Positions 9,576 to 17,797 of a DNA stretch of 47,797 bases are shown one piece after another. The notes beneath the pieces were generated by a model, which was not told where the DNA came from, searched no databases, and worked only from the letters and a program-made list of their open reading frames with translations. The stretch spans positions 1,253 through 49,049 of the forward strand of contig JACRLY010000084.1 in assembly GCA_016219595.1 (NCBI GenBank), in the 5' to 3' direction. Each line of letters opens with the position of its first letter. Within the stretch, counting starts at the first letter, position 1. Made by a program: the position numbers and the translations under genes. The DNA is from Ignavibacteriota bacterium (lineage in GTDB: Bacteria > Bacteroidota > Ignavibacteria > Kapaibacteriales > UBA2268).

Positions 9576-10806
9576 GTGCCTCTCTAATTTGAATTATTCT
9601 CTCAAAAACGGTTGGATGAGAGTAATTCAAAAAGACATAAAAAGGATGTGGAGTCAGATTAGATAAATTATCTTTTGATAATTTTTTCAGTGCCGATATT
9701 AAGTATTCGCCGCCCTCAGTGTTTTCTGCTGCAAACCTATCTGCTTCAAATTCATTTTTCCTCGATAAAATATTCATTAATACAGATAATATCGTTTCGA
9801 TTGGAGAATAAAGCATCCCAAAAAATATTAATCCGGCATATATCGGGAATTCTTTCATATAAAATGCTTCGAACAATCCTTTATTACCAAGAAAAATTGA
9901 AAGCAGGTAAAAAATTATTCCATTGTGTACGAATCCGATTATCATTCCATATAAAATATGTTTCTTTTTATAATGACCGATTTCATGTGCCAGTATTGCA
10001 ACTATTTCGTTTACCGTGTGGTTTTTTATTAACGTATCGAATAAAGCAATTCTTTTGTATTTGCCGAAACCTGTGAAAAATGCATTTGATTTTGAGCTTC
10101 GTCTCGAACCGTCTATGACAAAAACGTTTTTTAATGAGTATTTAACTTTTGATATGAATTCTGTTAATGCTGTTCTCAATTCACCTTCTTCGAGGGGTGT
10201 GAACTTGTTGAAGATGGGCATCAGCCATCTCGGTGCAATAAACTGAATTATTAATGAAACAATAGTCAATCCCAGCCAGCCGTAAAGCCATGCATACTCA
10301 CCTGTGAATTCCAGTACATATAATATCCCGGCTAATATTGGAATTCCAAGAACTATTCCCAATCCTAATGATTTCAAAATGTCAAGAATAAATGTTTTTA
10401 CAGTTGTTTTATTGAATCCGAACTTTTCCTCGATTACAAAAGTTGAATATATCGAGAAGGGTAGCGAAATTATCGAATTTGCAACGATTAGCACTCCGAT
10501 AAAAGTTATCCCTCTTATAATATTGTTTTCAGATATTTGAATGATTAAATTATTGACGAATGGAAATCCTCCGCTGAACCAGAAAATCAGCATTACGGCT
10601 AAACTGAAAATTGTTGATACATATCCGAATTTTGTCTTCACTTTCAGATAATTCTGCGACTTGGTATATGTCTCGCTGTCATAAGTATCCCTGAATTCTT
10701 CCGGCAGTTCTGTTTTCAGATTTCTAATATTCAGGAAATCAGCAATTGCGTCGAGCAGAAAGCTTAAAATTATCGTTGTTAATATAATAACTGCGTATAT
10801 GTTCAT
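9562..10806 (-). CDS. M48 family (Ste24/CAAX prenyl protease-like) membrane metalloprotease
   Basis: This 414-residue integral membrane protein has several hydrophobic segments and a zinc site LAHEIGHYKKKH, with His274, Glu275 and His278. The third ligand is expected in the ENEFEAD-like motif NEFEADRFAAE. In the family, the enzyme cleaves membrane proteins or prenylated peptides at the membrane-cytosol face; bacterial members are thought to act in envelope quality control. The length and the N-terminal membrane block before the catalytic domain fit the Ste24 branch rather than the shorter HtpX. It is divergent from the dehydrogenase gene, with about 120 bases between the starts. Its last 14 bases overlap the end of the kinase gene. 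Confidence 0.9.
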   Translation of the reverse strand: MNIYAVIILTTIILSFLLDAIADFLNIRNLKTELPEEFRDTYDSETYTKSQNYLKVKTKFGYVSTIFSLAVMLIFWFSGGFPFVNNLIIQISENNIIRGITFIGVLIVANSIISLPFSIYSTFVIEEKFGFNKTTVKTFILDILKSLGLGIVLGIPILAGILYVLEFTGEYAWLYGWLGLTIVSLIIQFIAPRWLMPIFNKFTPLEEGELRTALTEFISKVKYSLKNVFVIDGSRRSSKSNAFFTGFGKYKRIALFDTLIKNHTVNEIVAILAHEIGHYKKKHILYGMIIGFVHNGIIFYLLSIFLGNKGLFEAFYMKEFPIYAGLIFFGMLYSPIETILSVLMNILSRKNEFEADRFAAENTEGGEYLISALKKLSKDNLSNLTPHPFYVFLNYSHPTVFERIIQIREAPTYR

Positions 10807-10927
10807 TTGTTGTCCGTTTATTGATAAATTTTTTTCATTATCGTATGAGTTTAAAACTTATTTTCTGTGTAAATCAAAAAACGGGTATTATTTTGCATTT
10901 TACTTAAGAATTAAAATTGAGGAAATA

Positions 10928-12049
10928 ATGAAAAAGATTGTTGTATTCGGTGCGGGTATGGTCGGCTCGGCTATGGCTCTCGATTTGAAAAAAGATTATG
11001 ACGTTACTTCTGTTGACTTAAATCCTGAAAACCTTGAACAGCTAAAGCAAAAAGGAGTTAATACTCTCAAAGCTGATTTTCAGGATTTTGGAAAAATTAA
11101 AGAAATTGCTTCACAACATGACCTCGTAATAGGTGCTGTACCCGGATTTCTCGGATTTAATTTTTTGAATGAAATAATTTCAACCGGAAAAAACATTGTT
11201 GACATTTCCTTCTTTCCCGAAGATGCATTCTTGCTCGATGATTTTGCTAAGAAAAATAATGTTATTGCCGTTGTTGATTGCGGAGTAGCACCAGGTATGA
11301 GCAATCTCATTCTCGGATACCATAATAAAAGAATGACGGTTGATGATTTTACCTGTTATGTCGGTGGATTACCTGTCGAAAGAGTTCAGCCCTTCGAATA
11401 CAAAGCTCCGTTTTCACCGATAGATGTAATCGAAGAATACACTCGTCCGGCAAGGATTGTTGTTGACGGAAAAGAAGTAATAAAAGAGCCGCTATCCGAA
11501 TCTGAATTCCTCGATTTTGCTCATGTAGGTACACTCGAAGCATTCAATACAGACGGCTTGCGTTCGCTGATTAAAACTATGAATATACCGAATATGAAAG
11601 AAAAAACTCTCAGGTATCCCGGGCATATTGACAAAATAAAATTCCTCAAGCAATCAGGTTTCTTCAGCGAAAAAGAAATTATGGTTGATAACCAAAAAAT
11701 CAGACCTATTGACATCACTGCAAAAATCCTGTTCGACAAATGGAAACTAGGCAAAGAAGAAGAAGAATTCACTGTCATGAGAATTACTGTCATAGGCAGT
11801 GAAAAAGGTAAACCGAAAACATATCAATATGACTTATTCGATAAGTATGACCCGCAAACAAAAACTTCTTCGATGGCAAGAACCACCGGCTACACAGCCA
11901 CAGCAGCTGCAAATTTAATTTTGCAGGGAAAATTCGACAGGAAAGGTATCAATCCACCCGAATTCATTGGCGAGGACGAAAACTGCTTCAACTCAATCCT
12001 TTCCTATCTCACAGAAAGAAATGTAATATATCGTTTGAAGAAATTGTGA
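10928..12049 (+). CDS. Saccharopine dehydrogenase-family enzyme, lysine 6-dehydrogenase-like
   Basis: The start at 10928 is chosen because a GAGGAAATA ribosome site precedes it and because the Rossmann opening MKKIVVFGAGMVG begins there; an upstream in-frame ATG at 10799 gives a non-protein-like extension. The 373-residue product has DCGVAPGMSNLILGY, YVGGLP, LEAFNTDGLRSL, RYPGHIDKIKFL and ARTTGYTATAAA. These blocks agree with my memory of lysine 6-dehydrogenases (L-lysine to allysine, NAD-linked) better than with saccharopine or carboxynorspermidine enzymes, which are the main alternatives. No lysine-pathway neighbour is present to confirm the substrate. Confidence 0.82.
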   Translation: MKKIVVFGAGMVGSAMALDLKKDYDVTSVDLNPENLEQLKQKGVNTLKADFQDFGKIKEIASQHDLVIGAVPGFLGFNFLNEIISTGKNIVDISFFPEDAFLLDDFAKKNNVIAVVDCGVAPGMSNLILGYHNKRMTVDDFTCYVGGLPVERVQPFEYKAPFSPIDVIEEYTRPARIVVDGKEVIKEPLSESEFLDFAHVGTLEAFNTDGLRSLIKTMNIPNMKEKTLRYPGHIDKIKFLKQSGFFSEKEIMVDNQKIRPIDITAKILFDKWKLGKEEEEFTVMRITVIGSEKGKPKTYQYDLFDKYDPQTKTSSMARTTGYTATAAANLILQGKFDRKGINPPEFIGEDENCFNSILSYLTERNVIYRLKKL

Positions 12050-12058
12050 GTGATGGAT

Positions 12059-12079
12059 AGTTGGAAGCCGGAAGTTTGA
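12059..12079. repeat. Degenerate heptamer tandem repeat (3 units)
   Basis: Three consecutive 7-base units AGTTGGA, AGCCGGA, AGTTTGA begin ten bases after the stop of the dehydrogenase gene. Heptamer-periodic arrays recur at 14435, 14922 and 30232. Confidence 0.6.
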
Positions 12080-12098
12080 AGTCGTTTGAAAAAATGTC

Positions 12099-12119
12099 AT
12101 TCTGAATTTATTTCAGAAT
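12099..12119. repeat. Hairpin element ATTCTGAA-loop-TTCAGAAT
   Basis: A perfect 8-bp stem with a 5-base loop, in the context GTCATTCTGAA..TTTCAGAAT. This resembles a dispersed palindromic motif often seen between genes in Bacteroidota. It could also end transcription of the dehydrogenase gene, but it lacks a T tract. Confidence 0.6.
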
Positions 12120-12177
12120 TCATCTGCTCCATTTTTCAAAGGGGGTTCGGGGGTTTTATTATAAAGCATAACAATTC

Positions 12178-12244
12178 TATCGCATAGCGATTATATATCT
12201 GTAGAAAAAGAATCCCCGACCCCACACTTATCCCATAGGGATTA
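12178..12244 (+). repeat. 67-bp dispersed element, left copy (inverted partner at 14849-14915)
   Basis: The element begins TATCGCATAGCGATTATATA, continues with GAATCCCCG, and ends near TTATCCCATAGGGATTA. Its reverse complement aligns without gaps to 14849-14915 with 51 of 67 bases identical by hand count. Within it, two hairpins of the same shape occur: ATCGC-ATA-GCGAT and ATCCC-ATA-GGGAT, each followed by TATATAT. Confidence 0.75.
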
Positions 12245-12302
12245 TATATAAATCTTCTCAAATCAAAAATCGTTAATCCTTGTTCTTAAATCCTTATTGT
12301 CT

Positions 12303-12322
12303 CCCTGAGCGTAGTCGAAGGG
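12303..12322. repeat. CCCTGAGCGTAGTCGAAGGG intergenic motif
   Basis: This short imperfect palindrome (CCCT at one end, AGGG at the other) matches the CCCTGAGC..GTCGAAGGG motif that recurs between genes of many bacteria. Only one copy is seen in the window. Confidence 0.55.
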
Positions 12323-12360
12323 TCTACCTTCCTTGATGAAGGGCAGGGGTAGGTGTAAAA

Positions 12361-12400
12361 AATCCTGCAATCCCATAATCCCTTAATCCCTTAATCCTGT
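12361..12400. repeat. Octamer tandem repeat AATCCCNN (5 units)
   Basis: Five contiguous 8-base units read AATCCTGC, AATCCCAT, AATCCCTT, AATCCCTT and AATCCTGT. The period is exact over 40 bases. Confidence 0.75.
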
Positions 12401-12704
12401 TCAGACAACTTGCGTTCCCGCGTCTCTGCGTGATATTTTCTTAGTGCCCTTAATGAAATTCTTTGAGTTCTTTGTGTTAATAAAAATAAAACACTTGAAA
12501 ATGAGGAAATATTCCCTTTATCATCAACGTTTTAATCTATAGAATTATCAAATAATAGCCATCTTTAAATTAAATATTTGGTAAAACAAAATATAAATTG
12601 TAGTTTAACCTATATTTCTGATAATTGTTTGATGGGTTATAACTTTTTTTTGGAAATATATATAAATAAATAGAAATTCAGAACCCATATTCAAATATAA
12701 CGCC

Positions 12705-14252
12705 ATGAAAACAAATTTTACATTAACTATAGCAATAATAATTGCAAGCATGTTTGTTTTGAATGCTTGTAATAATCAATCGACGGATTCAAACCCAATT
12801 CCTTCATCTGAAGATGTACCGCTAACCGAAGCCCAATTAGCTTTCTTAGAAACCGTTAAGGATACAATTATTAGTTTAGAGGATATTATCCTGGATAATG
12901 GGCAGAATGTTCGTTCATTTCTTGAAGTAAACGACCCTAACTTTTTAAATACTTATCCATCGTGGATTTCAAAGGAAATTACTGCACTTACTCCAGGGAA
13001 TCAAAAGAATTTGTATATAGCAAGAATGTTGGCGATGGGGAATTATCTTGTGAATGATGCCAATCACACTTATCCTTCAGTAGGAACTAATAAACCTGCA
13101 CAAACAGGTTTGGCTTACAGTTGGGGTTCAAAAGATTACAGTAAAAGACAAATTCCTCCTGGAGCTTCAGGTGAATGCAAGGATTTAGAAATTTTCGGAC
13201 TTGATTGCTCTGGTATGATTTGGGTTATGACTCAGGCATCATATCTTCCACCTCCGGTACCAAAATATAATTTCTTCGTAAAAGAAATTACTAATGCTGA
13301 GATTTGGACCAAAGCATTCAAAGCTTCTGCAGACTATAAAGATTTAAAGATGAAAGATATGGGACAGCTCTCACAAGATAAAATGAAAAATGGTGATATG
13401 ATTTTATGGGGTTCTCATGTCGGAATTTATCTTAATGGATGGTTCTATCAATCGAACGGTACTTCCAAGTCACCCGGCTGTAATAATAATCTTTCTTCGT
13501 CAAGGGGTCCGAGGTTGATTTCTCTTGCTGATGTGTTAGGTTGGGGTTTAGGTAGCTATAAGGTATTCAGAGCCTTGGTTCCGGCAGTGAGCGGAAGAAT
13601 TACCTTGACTGCAACGATAAGCGGTTCACGTACATATTCTCCCGGCGGTATCAATGAGATGAAGTCCGAAGAAGGATCCGCGGATTTCGTTTACATTCTT
13701 TCGGAAACAGATGTTGAAACAGATGGTTTTGAAAGCACAGCCAATTGGAATGATGCCGGGTTCGGTGGTACCGCAAACCGGGTTTCAATTCATGTGAAAA
13801 CCTATAACTATATCTGCGATGAAAATAAAAATAGACAGGTAATAGATAAGGAAACAACAACACAAACGTTCTCCAGCAGCGGAGCAGGATTGCAAATTAC
13901 TGGTGCAGGATTAGTGATTACAGAGGATGGTTCATACAATATTCAAATAGGACCTTCAACGAGTTTAACAGCAGCAACTTCTGTAGTGTTTAATGAATAT
14001 TCGGGTTATTGCATAAACCCGGAGTCTCAGACAAATACAAGTCAGATTCCAATACCTTTTGCGTATTATTTTATTCCTGGTGTCGGCGGAGGATATGATA
14101 AGTTGTCAGGTAAGATGGACCCAAACAATCCGAAAAGCATTAAAGGAGTATATCACGGAACAGATAATATTACTATGTTTAGTTATGGTACAACTGTGAT
14201 AACTCTTCCACTCGAATATACTATTACCTGGGATTTAACTCTCACGGAGTAA
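12705..14252 (+). CDS. NlpC/P60-type lipoprotein with a large unknown C-terminal region
   Basis: This 515-residue protein begins with a lipoprotein signal peptide ending LNAC (Cys22). Residues about 130-285 carry the NlpC/P60 hallmarks: LDCSGMIW with the likely nucleophile Cys168, preceded by a YSWG block, and GSHVGIYLNG with the likely His238. Family members cut peptide bonds in cell-wall stem peptides or related amides. The remaining 230 residues, from about 290, are Thr/Ser/Gly-rich and beta-like, with no family I recognise. Lipidation suggests membrane anchoring. The gene stands alone, flanked on both sides by 0.65-0.7 kb of repeats, which suggests an insertion-prone site or past gene loss around it. 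Confidence 0.78.
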   Translation: MKTNFTLTIAIIIASMFVLNACNNQSTDSNPIPSSEDVPLTEAQLAFLETVKDTIISLEDIILDNGQNVRSFLEVNDPNFLNTYPSWISKEITALTPGNQKNLYIARMLAMGNYLVNDANHTYPSVGTNKPAQTGLAYSWGSKDYSKRQIPPGASGECKDLEIFGLDCSGMIWVMTQASYLPPPVPKYNFFVKEITNAEIWTKAFKASADYKDLKMKDMGQLSQDKMKNGDMILWGSHVGIYLNGWFYQSNGTSKSPGCNNNLSSSRGPRLISLADVLGWGLGSYKVFRALVPAVSGRITLTATISGSRTYSPGGINEMKSEEGSADFVYILSETDVETDGFESTANWNDAGFGGTANRVSIHVKTYNYICDENKNRQVIDKETTTQTFSSSGAGLQITGAGLVITEDGSYNIQIGPSTSLTAATSVVFNEYSGYCINPESQTNTSQIPIPFAYYFIPGVGGGYDKLSGKMDPNNPKSIKGVYHGTDNITMFSYGTTVITLPLEYTITWDLTLTE

Positions 14253-14434
14253 AAATTAATTTTTAAAATCATTTTAATATCGTTTTCTTGACATATCACT
14301 CCCACATCCTTATCTTTGCAGTGCGTTCTTTGCAAACTAATGTCGGGCTGTATCAGCCAATACATGGGTTCCCATGGGATTTCTCCCTTTACTAAAGTGA
14401 GATTAAGAGGGATTATTAATTAAGTATAACCATA

Positions 14435-14455
14435 ATTCAGAATTCAGCATTCAGA
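14435..14455. repeat. ATTCAGN heptamer repeat (3 units)
   Basis: Three contiguous units ATTCAGA, ATTCAGC and ATTCAGA. The same heptamer family forms the longer array at 14922-14970. Confidence 0.7.
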
Positions 14456-14489
14456 ATTTCTAAAAACTATCACTTTCTGTCGCACCAAA

Positions 14490-14540
14490 TAGGACATCAA
14501 TAGGACAAAATGAGACAAAACAGGACATTATGAGACAAAT
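14490..14540. repeat. A(G)GACA motif repeated five times at about helical spacing
   Basis: AGGACA or AGACA occurs at 14491, 14502, 14513, 14522 and 14533, that is, at intervals of 11, 11, 9 and 11 bases. The motif keeps one strand orientation. The role is unknown; a protein-binding array or a decayed tandem repeat are both possible. Confidence 0.6.
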
Positions 14541-14627
14541 ATTCCCAATATGCAATATCTTAATTCCTTACAAATCAATTTTATTCCTCGAGAACAATCC
14601 GAAAATAAAAAAAACATAGGTTAATAA

Positions 14628-14647
14628 TGACATTTTGTGACATTTTC
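14628..14647. repeat. Direct repeat TGACATTTTG/TGACATTTTC
   Basis: Two adjacent 10-base units that differ only in the last base. Confidence 0.55.
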
Positions 14648-14730
14648 AAAAATGAAAAAGTGAAAACGATGTCAAATCTGCTCCGAATGCACAAATCTGC
14701 ACCTTTTTGGCTCAATATAACCAAAATTTA

Positions 14731-14748
14731 AATCAGATTAATCAGATT
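14731..14748. repeat. Nonamer direct repeat AATCAGATT x2
   Basis: Two exact 9-base units in tandem, followed by AAACAG, which looks like a decayed third unit. Confidence 0.55.
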
Positions 14749-14848
14749 AAACAGGTAAATCATTGTTCAGAAAATTAGCATCTTTGAGGTGAGTAACTCT
14801 CTGTGTGACTCTGTGCAAAACTCAGTGTAACTCAGTGAAACCAATATT

Positions 14849-14915
14849 TATTCCCCACGGGATAAGCGTTGGTGCGGGGATTCAGGTGATACTAATATAT
14901 AATCGCTACGCCATA
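14849..14915 (-). repeat. 67-bp dispersed element, right copy (inverted)
   Basis: Read on the minus strand this element begins TATGGCGTAGCGATTATATA, has GAATCCCCG at the same offset as the left copy, and ends CTTATCCCGTGGGGAATA. It is gapless against 12178-12244 at about 76 percent identity. Most differences fall in an 11-base spacer after TATATAT and in a 9-base spacer after GAATCCCCG. Confidence 0.75.
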
Positions 14916-14921
14916 ACCGAA

Positions 14922-14970
14922 ATTCAGCATTCAGCATTCAGCATTCTCAATTCTCAATTATCAATTTTCA
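14922..14970. repeat. ATTNNNN heptamer array (7 units) running into the amidohydrolase stop codon
   Basis: Seven contiguous units read ATTCAGC three times, ATTCTCA twice, ATTATCA and ATTTTCA. The TGA stop of the amidohydrolase gene (14961-14963 on the minus strand) is formed by the sixth unit, so the array overlaps the last codons of that gene. Confidence 0.8.
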
Positions 14971-16475
14971 ATTAATTTTCCATTAACAACCGTTACCACC
15001 GCTTTTGTTTTTGAAATGTCTTTCTCATCAAATTCGAGAAAATTTTTGTCGAGGATAGTAAGGTCTGCTTCCATTCCAACAAGTTTATCAGAATAATTAA
15101 ATCCTTCATCGAAAATTTTATGCGGTGTGATGCAATATGCTCCCAAAGCTTCCTCCCTGCTGATTCTCTCATCAGGATAAAAGCTATCCTCCCTATTGAA
15201 TGGGACTCTCCTGACAAAAGCATCAATCCCAATAAATGGATTATGACTTTCAATCGGGAAATCGGAACCTGCAACTATTCTACCTCCACTCTGAAGAACA
15301 GATTTCCAGGGGTAAGCATATTTGCAGTTGTCTCCGAGCCGCTTCTCAGCCATCGGTGCATCGCTTATACAGTGAACCGGCTGAATCGAAATGATTATAT
15401 TTTTATGTTTAAGATATTTCAAATCTTCTGTACGAATCGTTTGTGCATGCTCGAGACGAAGAATCGAATCTTTATTGGCAATCCCTTCTTCAATCAATTT
15501 TGAATATGTTTTCAATACAAGTGAATTTGCTTTGTCTCCGATAGCATGAGTTGCAATATGAAATCCTTTCTCAAGTCCTGCTTTTGATTTATTAAAAAGC
15601 TCAGATTCATTAATCAACATCATGCCTCTTGAATCAGAATCATTGTATTTATCAAACAATGCCGCACCCCTCGAACCCAAGGCTCCGTCAGTATAAAACT
15701 TCAATCCGCATATTGAAAAATTATTATAGGTCGAAGGTGTATAATCATAATTTTTCCATTCGTCTTTTTGTGCCGATAGATAAGCTTTAATTTTGACTGG
15801 TAATTTATTTTCATTGTCAAGTTCAATAAATGCACCTGCGTTATCAGGATGCAAATCCATTTCATGAACTTGTGTCAGTCCGAAAGAAGAAAGATTATTA
15901 CAAGCAGATAATATTAATTCCTTCAATTGATTTTTGTCATACCTCGGAATGAATTTCTTAACTAAATCCATTGCATTGTCAATTAAAACGCCGGTTGGAT
16001 TTCCGCTTTTATCCTTTACAATCATTCCACCGTCGGGTTCCTTAGTATATTCATCGATTCCGGCAATTTGAAGTGCTTTTGAGTTTACCCATGCGGCATG
16101 TCCGTCCACCCTGGTAAAATAAACAGGAATATCGGGATAATAATAATCAAGTAATTTTAAATCGGGTTCAATTTTATCTCTCCATAATTCTTCATTCCAA
16201 CCCCTGCCTGTGAGCCACACTCCCCTGAACCTGGGATTGAGCAATGACCATTCGACACATTCTTCATCGCTTGAGCATTTGCTCAAATCAAGCTCAGTAA
16301 GCTTAGAACCAAGTGCGGCAACATGTCCGTGGCTGTCAACAAATCCGGGATAAGCCCATGAATTAATAAATTCATTTGATTTCCCCTTATTAATAATCAG
16401 AACAGAACCCGGAAAAGTTTCGGTTGCAACGATTCTGTTTTTTTCAATTATTATTTTACCTTGAAATGGCAACAT
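14961..16475 (-). CDS. Metal-dependent amidohydrolase, YtcJ-like
   Basis: This protein of about 504 residues belongs to the Amidohydro_3 branch of the amidohydrolase superfamily. It has the metal-binding VDSHGHVAALG motif near the N-terminus, then DGHAAWVN, THAIGDKAN, LEHAQTIR and the late aspartate in GSDFPIESHNP. YtcJ-like enzymes hydrolyse amide or N-formyl bonds, but the substrate cannot be told from sequence. The ATG at 16475 is preferred; a TTG six codons upstream (16493) lies in the tail of the ferredoxin terminator and is less likely. No signal peptide is seen, so it should be cytoplasmic. The last codons run into a heptamer repeat array. Confidence 0.88.
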   Translation of the reverse strand: MLPFQGKIIIEKNRIVATETFPGSVLIINKGKSNEFINSWAYPGFVDSHGHVAALGSKLTELDLSKCSSDEECVEWSLLNPRFRGVWLTGRGWNEELWRDKIEPDLKLLDYYYPDIPVYFTRVDGHAAWVNSKALQIAGIDEYTKEPDGGMIVKDKSGNPTGVLIDNAMDLVKKFIPRYDKNQLKELILSACNNLSSFGLTQVHEMDLHPDNAGAFIELDNENKLPVKIKAYLSAQKDEWKNYDYTPSTYNNFSICGLKFYTDGALGSRGAALFDKYNDSDSRGMMLINESELFNKSKAGLEKGFHIATHAIGDKANSLVLKTYSKLIEEGIANKDSILRLEHAQTIRTEDLKYLKHKNIIISIQPVHCISDAPMAEKRLGDNCKYAYPWKSVLQSGGRIVAGSDFPIESHNPFIGIDAFVRRVPFNREDSFYPDERISREEALGAYCITPHKIFDEGFNYSDKLVGMEADLTILDKNFLEFDEKDISKTKAVVTVVNGKLIEN

Positions 16476-16498
16476 ACTTTGAATTAATATCAATAAAA

Positions 16499-16527
16499 AA
16501 AGCCGGTAAAATATAATAACCGGCTTT
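16499..16527 (-). terminator. Rho-independent terminator of the ferredoxin gene
   Basis: On the minus strand a perfect 9-bp stem AAAGCCGGT/ACCGGCTTT closes an 11-base AT loop and is followed by further T residues (TTTTTTATTG). It lies about 30 bases after the ferredoxin stop and just before the amidohydrolase start, so the two genes are probably transcribed separately. Confidence 0.85.
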
Positions 16528-16557
16528 AAACAATTAAAAAATTAACTGACTATTTAA

Positions 16558-16767
<210 letters not shown>

Positions 16768-16850
16768 CTATTAAAATCATTAAACATTTTCAATTACTTA
16801 CTATATAAAAATCAAACTTAAGTATTTTTTTTCCTATAAAAAAAATTATT

Positions 16851-17681
16851 TCATATTTTACCGAATAAATTATACCAATCAATTGATGGTGCTAAATGCT
16901 TATTGTCCATGTGTGTTGCTATTGATGGCACCGGAACCCATAATTTCCATTTTTTTCCTGAAATCAATTGTTTGCGGTTATATATCCAGCCTTTTACAAA
17001 TACTTTAAACATTCTTTTATCTGTGAATAAATATTTGATTAAGTTTAATGGATTGAATAACTTATATTTTGTTAGACTCAACCATAAACTTGTATCATAA
17101 TTCTTCCTTGTGTATGTTCTGAAGGTTTCTTCAGTTTCTGTCAAAATCGACTTTGTTGTTAGGAATGTCATACAGGTAGTCGCACCTGTTCTCCAATTCC
17201 TATTTAAAAATTCTTTTGAATCATATTTATAATTATGAATATGATACTCATAGTAATCTGGATGATTATATGGTGAAACAAAATGAACATCATTATTTTT
17301 TTTCATGAATTCAATAATTTCACTGAATTGGTTTTCAATATAAAAATAATCATCTTCTGCGAAATATATAAATTCAGTGTCTGATTGTTCTTTTAGAATG
17401 TCAATTTGTTTGCCGAATGTTTCTGAATTGCCTACACCGGGTAATTTTATTAATTCAAGGTTATCTTCATCAATATATTTTTTAAATAATGCTTCATATT
17501 CATCAGGGCAATTATCAAGAATAATCCAAAATTTGACTTTCAAAGAGCCAAGAGAATTAATAAATGATTTTAAACATAATTCTGATAATTTAAATTTGTC
17601 ATCAGTAAAAACAGGTGGTGTTTTAGATACTTTAGGATAAATCCTGTAAGCAACGGATAGTTCATATTTTGAAATTTCCAT
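16851..17681 (-). CDS. Glycosyltransferase-like protein (GT-A fold, family uncertain)
   Basis: This 276-residue cytoplasmic protein shows a GT-A pattern: a beta strand and helix in the first 60 residues (KVKFWIILDNCPD), then the DxD-like motif YFAEDDYFYI (Glu109-Asp111), which would bind the nucleotide-sugar metal. Downstream blocks WRTGATTCMTF and KLWVPVPSIATH resemble acceptor-side segments of such enzymes, but I cannot name the donor or acceptor. It begins six bases after the displaced HTH reading frame of the sigma-54 regulator, so it may share that transcript. It is not part of a visible polysaccharide cluster. Confidence 0.6.
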   Translation of the reverse strand: MEISKYELSVAYRIYPKVSKTPPVFTDDKFKLSELCLKSFINSLGSLKVKFWIILDNCPDEYEALFKKYIDEDNLELIKLPGVGNSETFGKQIDILKEQSDTEFIYFAEDDYFYIENQFSEIIEFMKKNNDVHFVSPYNHPDYYEYHIHNYKYDSKEFLNRNWRTGATTCMTFLTTKSILTETEETFRTYTRKNYDTSLWLSLTKYKLFNPLNLIKYLFTDKRMFKVFVKGWIYNRKQLISGKKWKLWVPVPSIATHMDNKHLAPSIDWYNLFGKI

Positions 17682-17687
17682 GGTTTA

Positions 17688-17795
17688 CTAATCGGCTAAT
17701 CCATAATCATCAATTTTCCTGTAGAGTGTCCTTTCGCTTATGCCGAGCGCCTGAGCCGCTTGCCTGCGATTACCATTGTATTTTTCCAAAGCCAT
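17688..17795 (-). pseudogene. Out-of-frame Fis-type HTH end of the sigma-54 activator
   Basis: This 35-codon stretch encodes [20 protein letters not shown] followed by [15 protein letters not shown], a textbook Fis-family helix-turn-helix. It is displaced by one base from the end of the AAA+ gene. Reading back through the junction gives [10 protein letters not shown] if one A is restored in GGAATAAC or if the ribosome slips by -1 at GAA. An AAGGA sequence sits about six bases before the ATG, so separate re-initiation is also conceivable. The HTH itself is intact, which suggests a recent lesion, a sequencing error or recoding. Confidence 0.8.
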
Positions 17796-17797
17796 TG

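Larger units (their letters stand above)
12050..12704. other. Repeat-rich intergenic region, left side of the NlpC/P60 islet
   Basis: The 655 bases hold no convincing gene. They contain several small repeats listed separately: a heptamer array, two hairpin elements, a 67-bp element with an inverted partner downstream, and an octamer array. The stretch from about 12410 to 12480 (CGCGTCTCTGCGTGA, then CTTTGAGTTCTTTGTG) resembles TCTGTG/CTTTG-rich filler sequence and recurs in related form at 14786-14842. From 12500 on the sequence becomes AT-rich and must hold the promoter of the lipoprotein gene. Confidence 0.6.
14253..14960. other. Repeat-rich intergenic region, right side of the NlpC/P60 islet
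   Basis: No gene is supported in these 708 bases. They hold the small repeats listed separately, a short palindrome near 14365 (ATGGGTTCCCAT), and a TCTGTG/ACTCAGTG-rich stretch at about 14786-14842 related in style to 12410-12480. The lipoprotein gene and the amidohydrolase gene converge on this region. Confidence 0.6.

Noticed and set aside
10883-10898. GG-10-GC spacing with TTTTGCATT before the dehydrogenase gene
   Set aside because: The -24 part (GGGTA) does not match the sigma-54 consensus.
10799-10927. 43-residue N-terminal extension of the dehydrogenase reading frame
   Set aside because: It precedes the Rossmann motif, lacks protein-like features, and a GAGG ribosome site supports the ATG at 10928.
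12601-12692. ATGGGTT/AACCCAT inverted repeat before the lipoprotein gene
   Set aside because: Seven base pairs separated by about 45 bases; too weak for an operator or attenuator claim.
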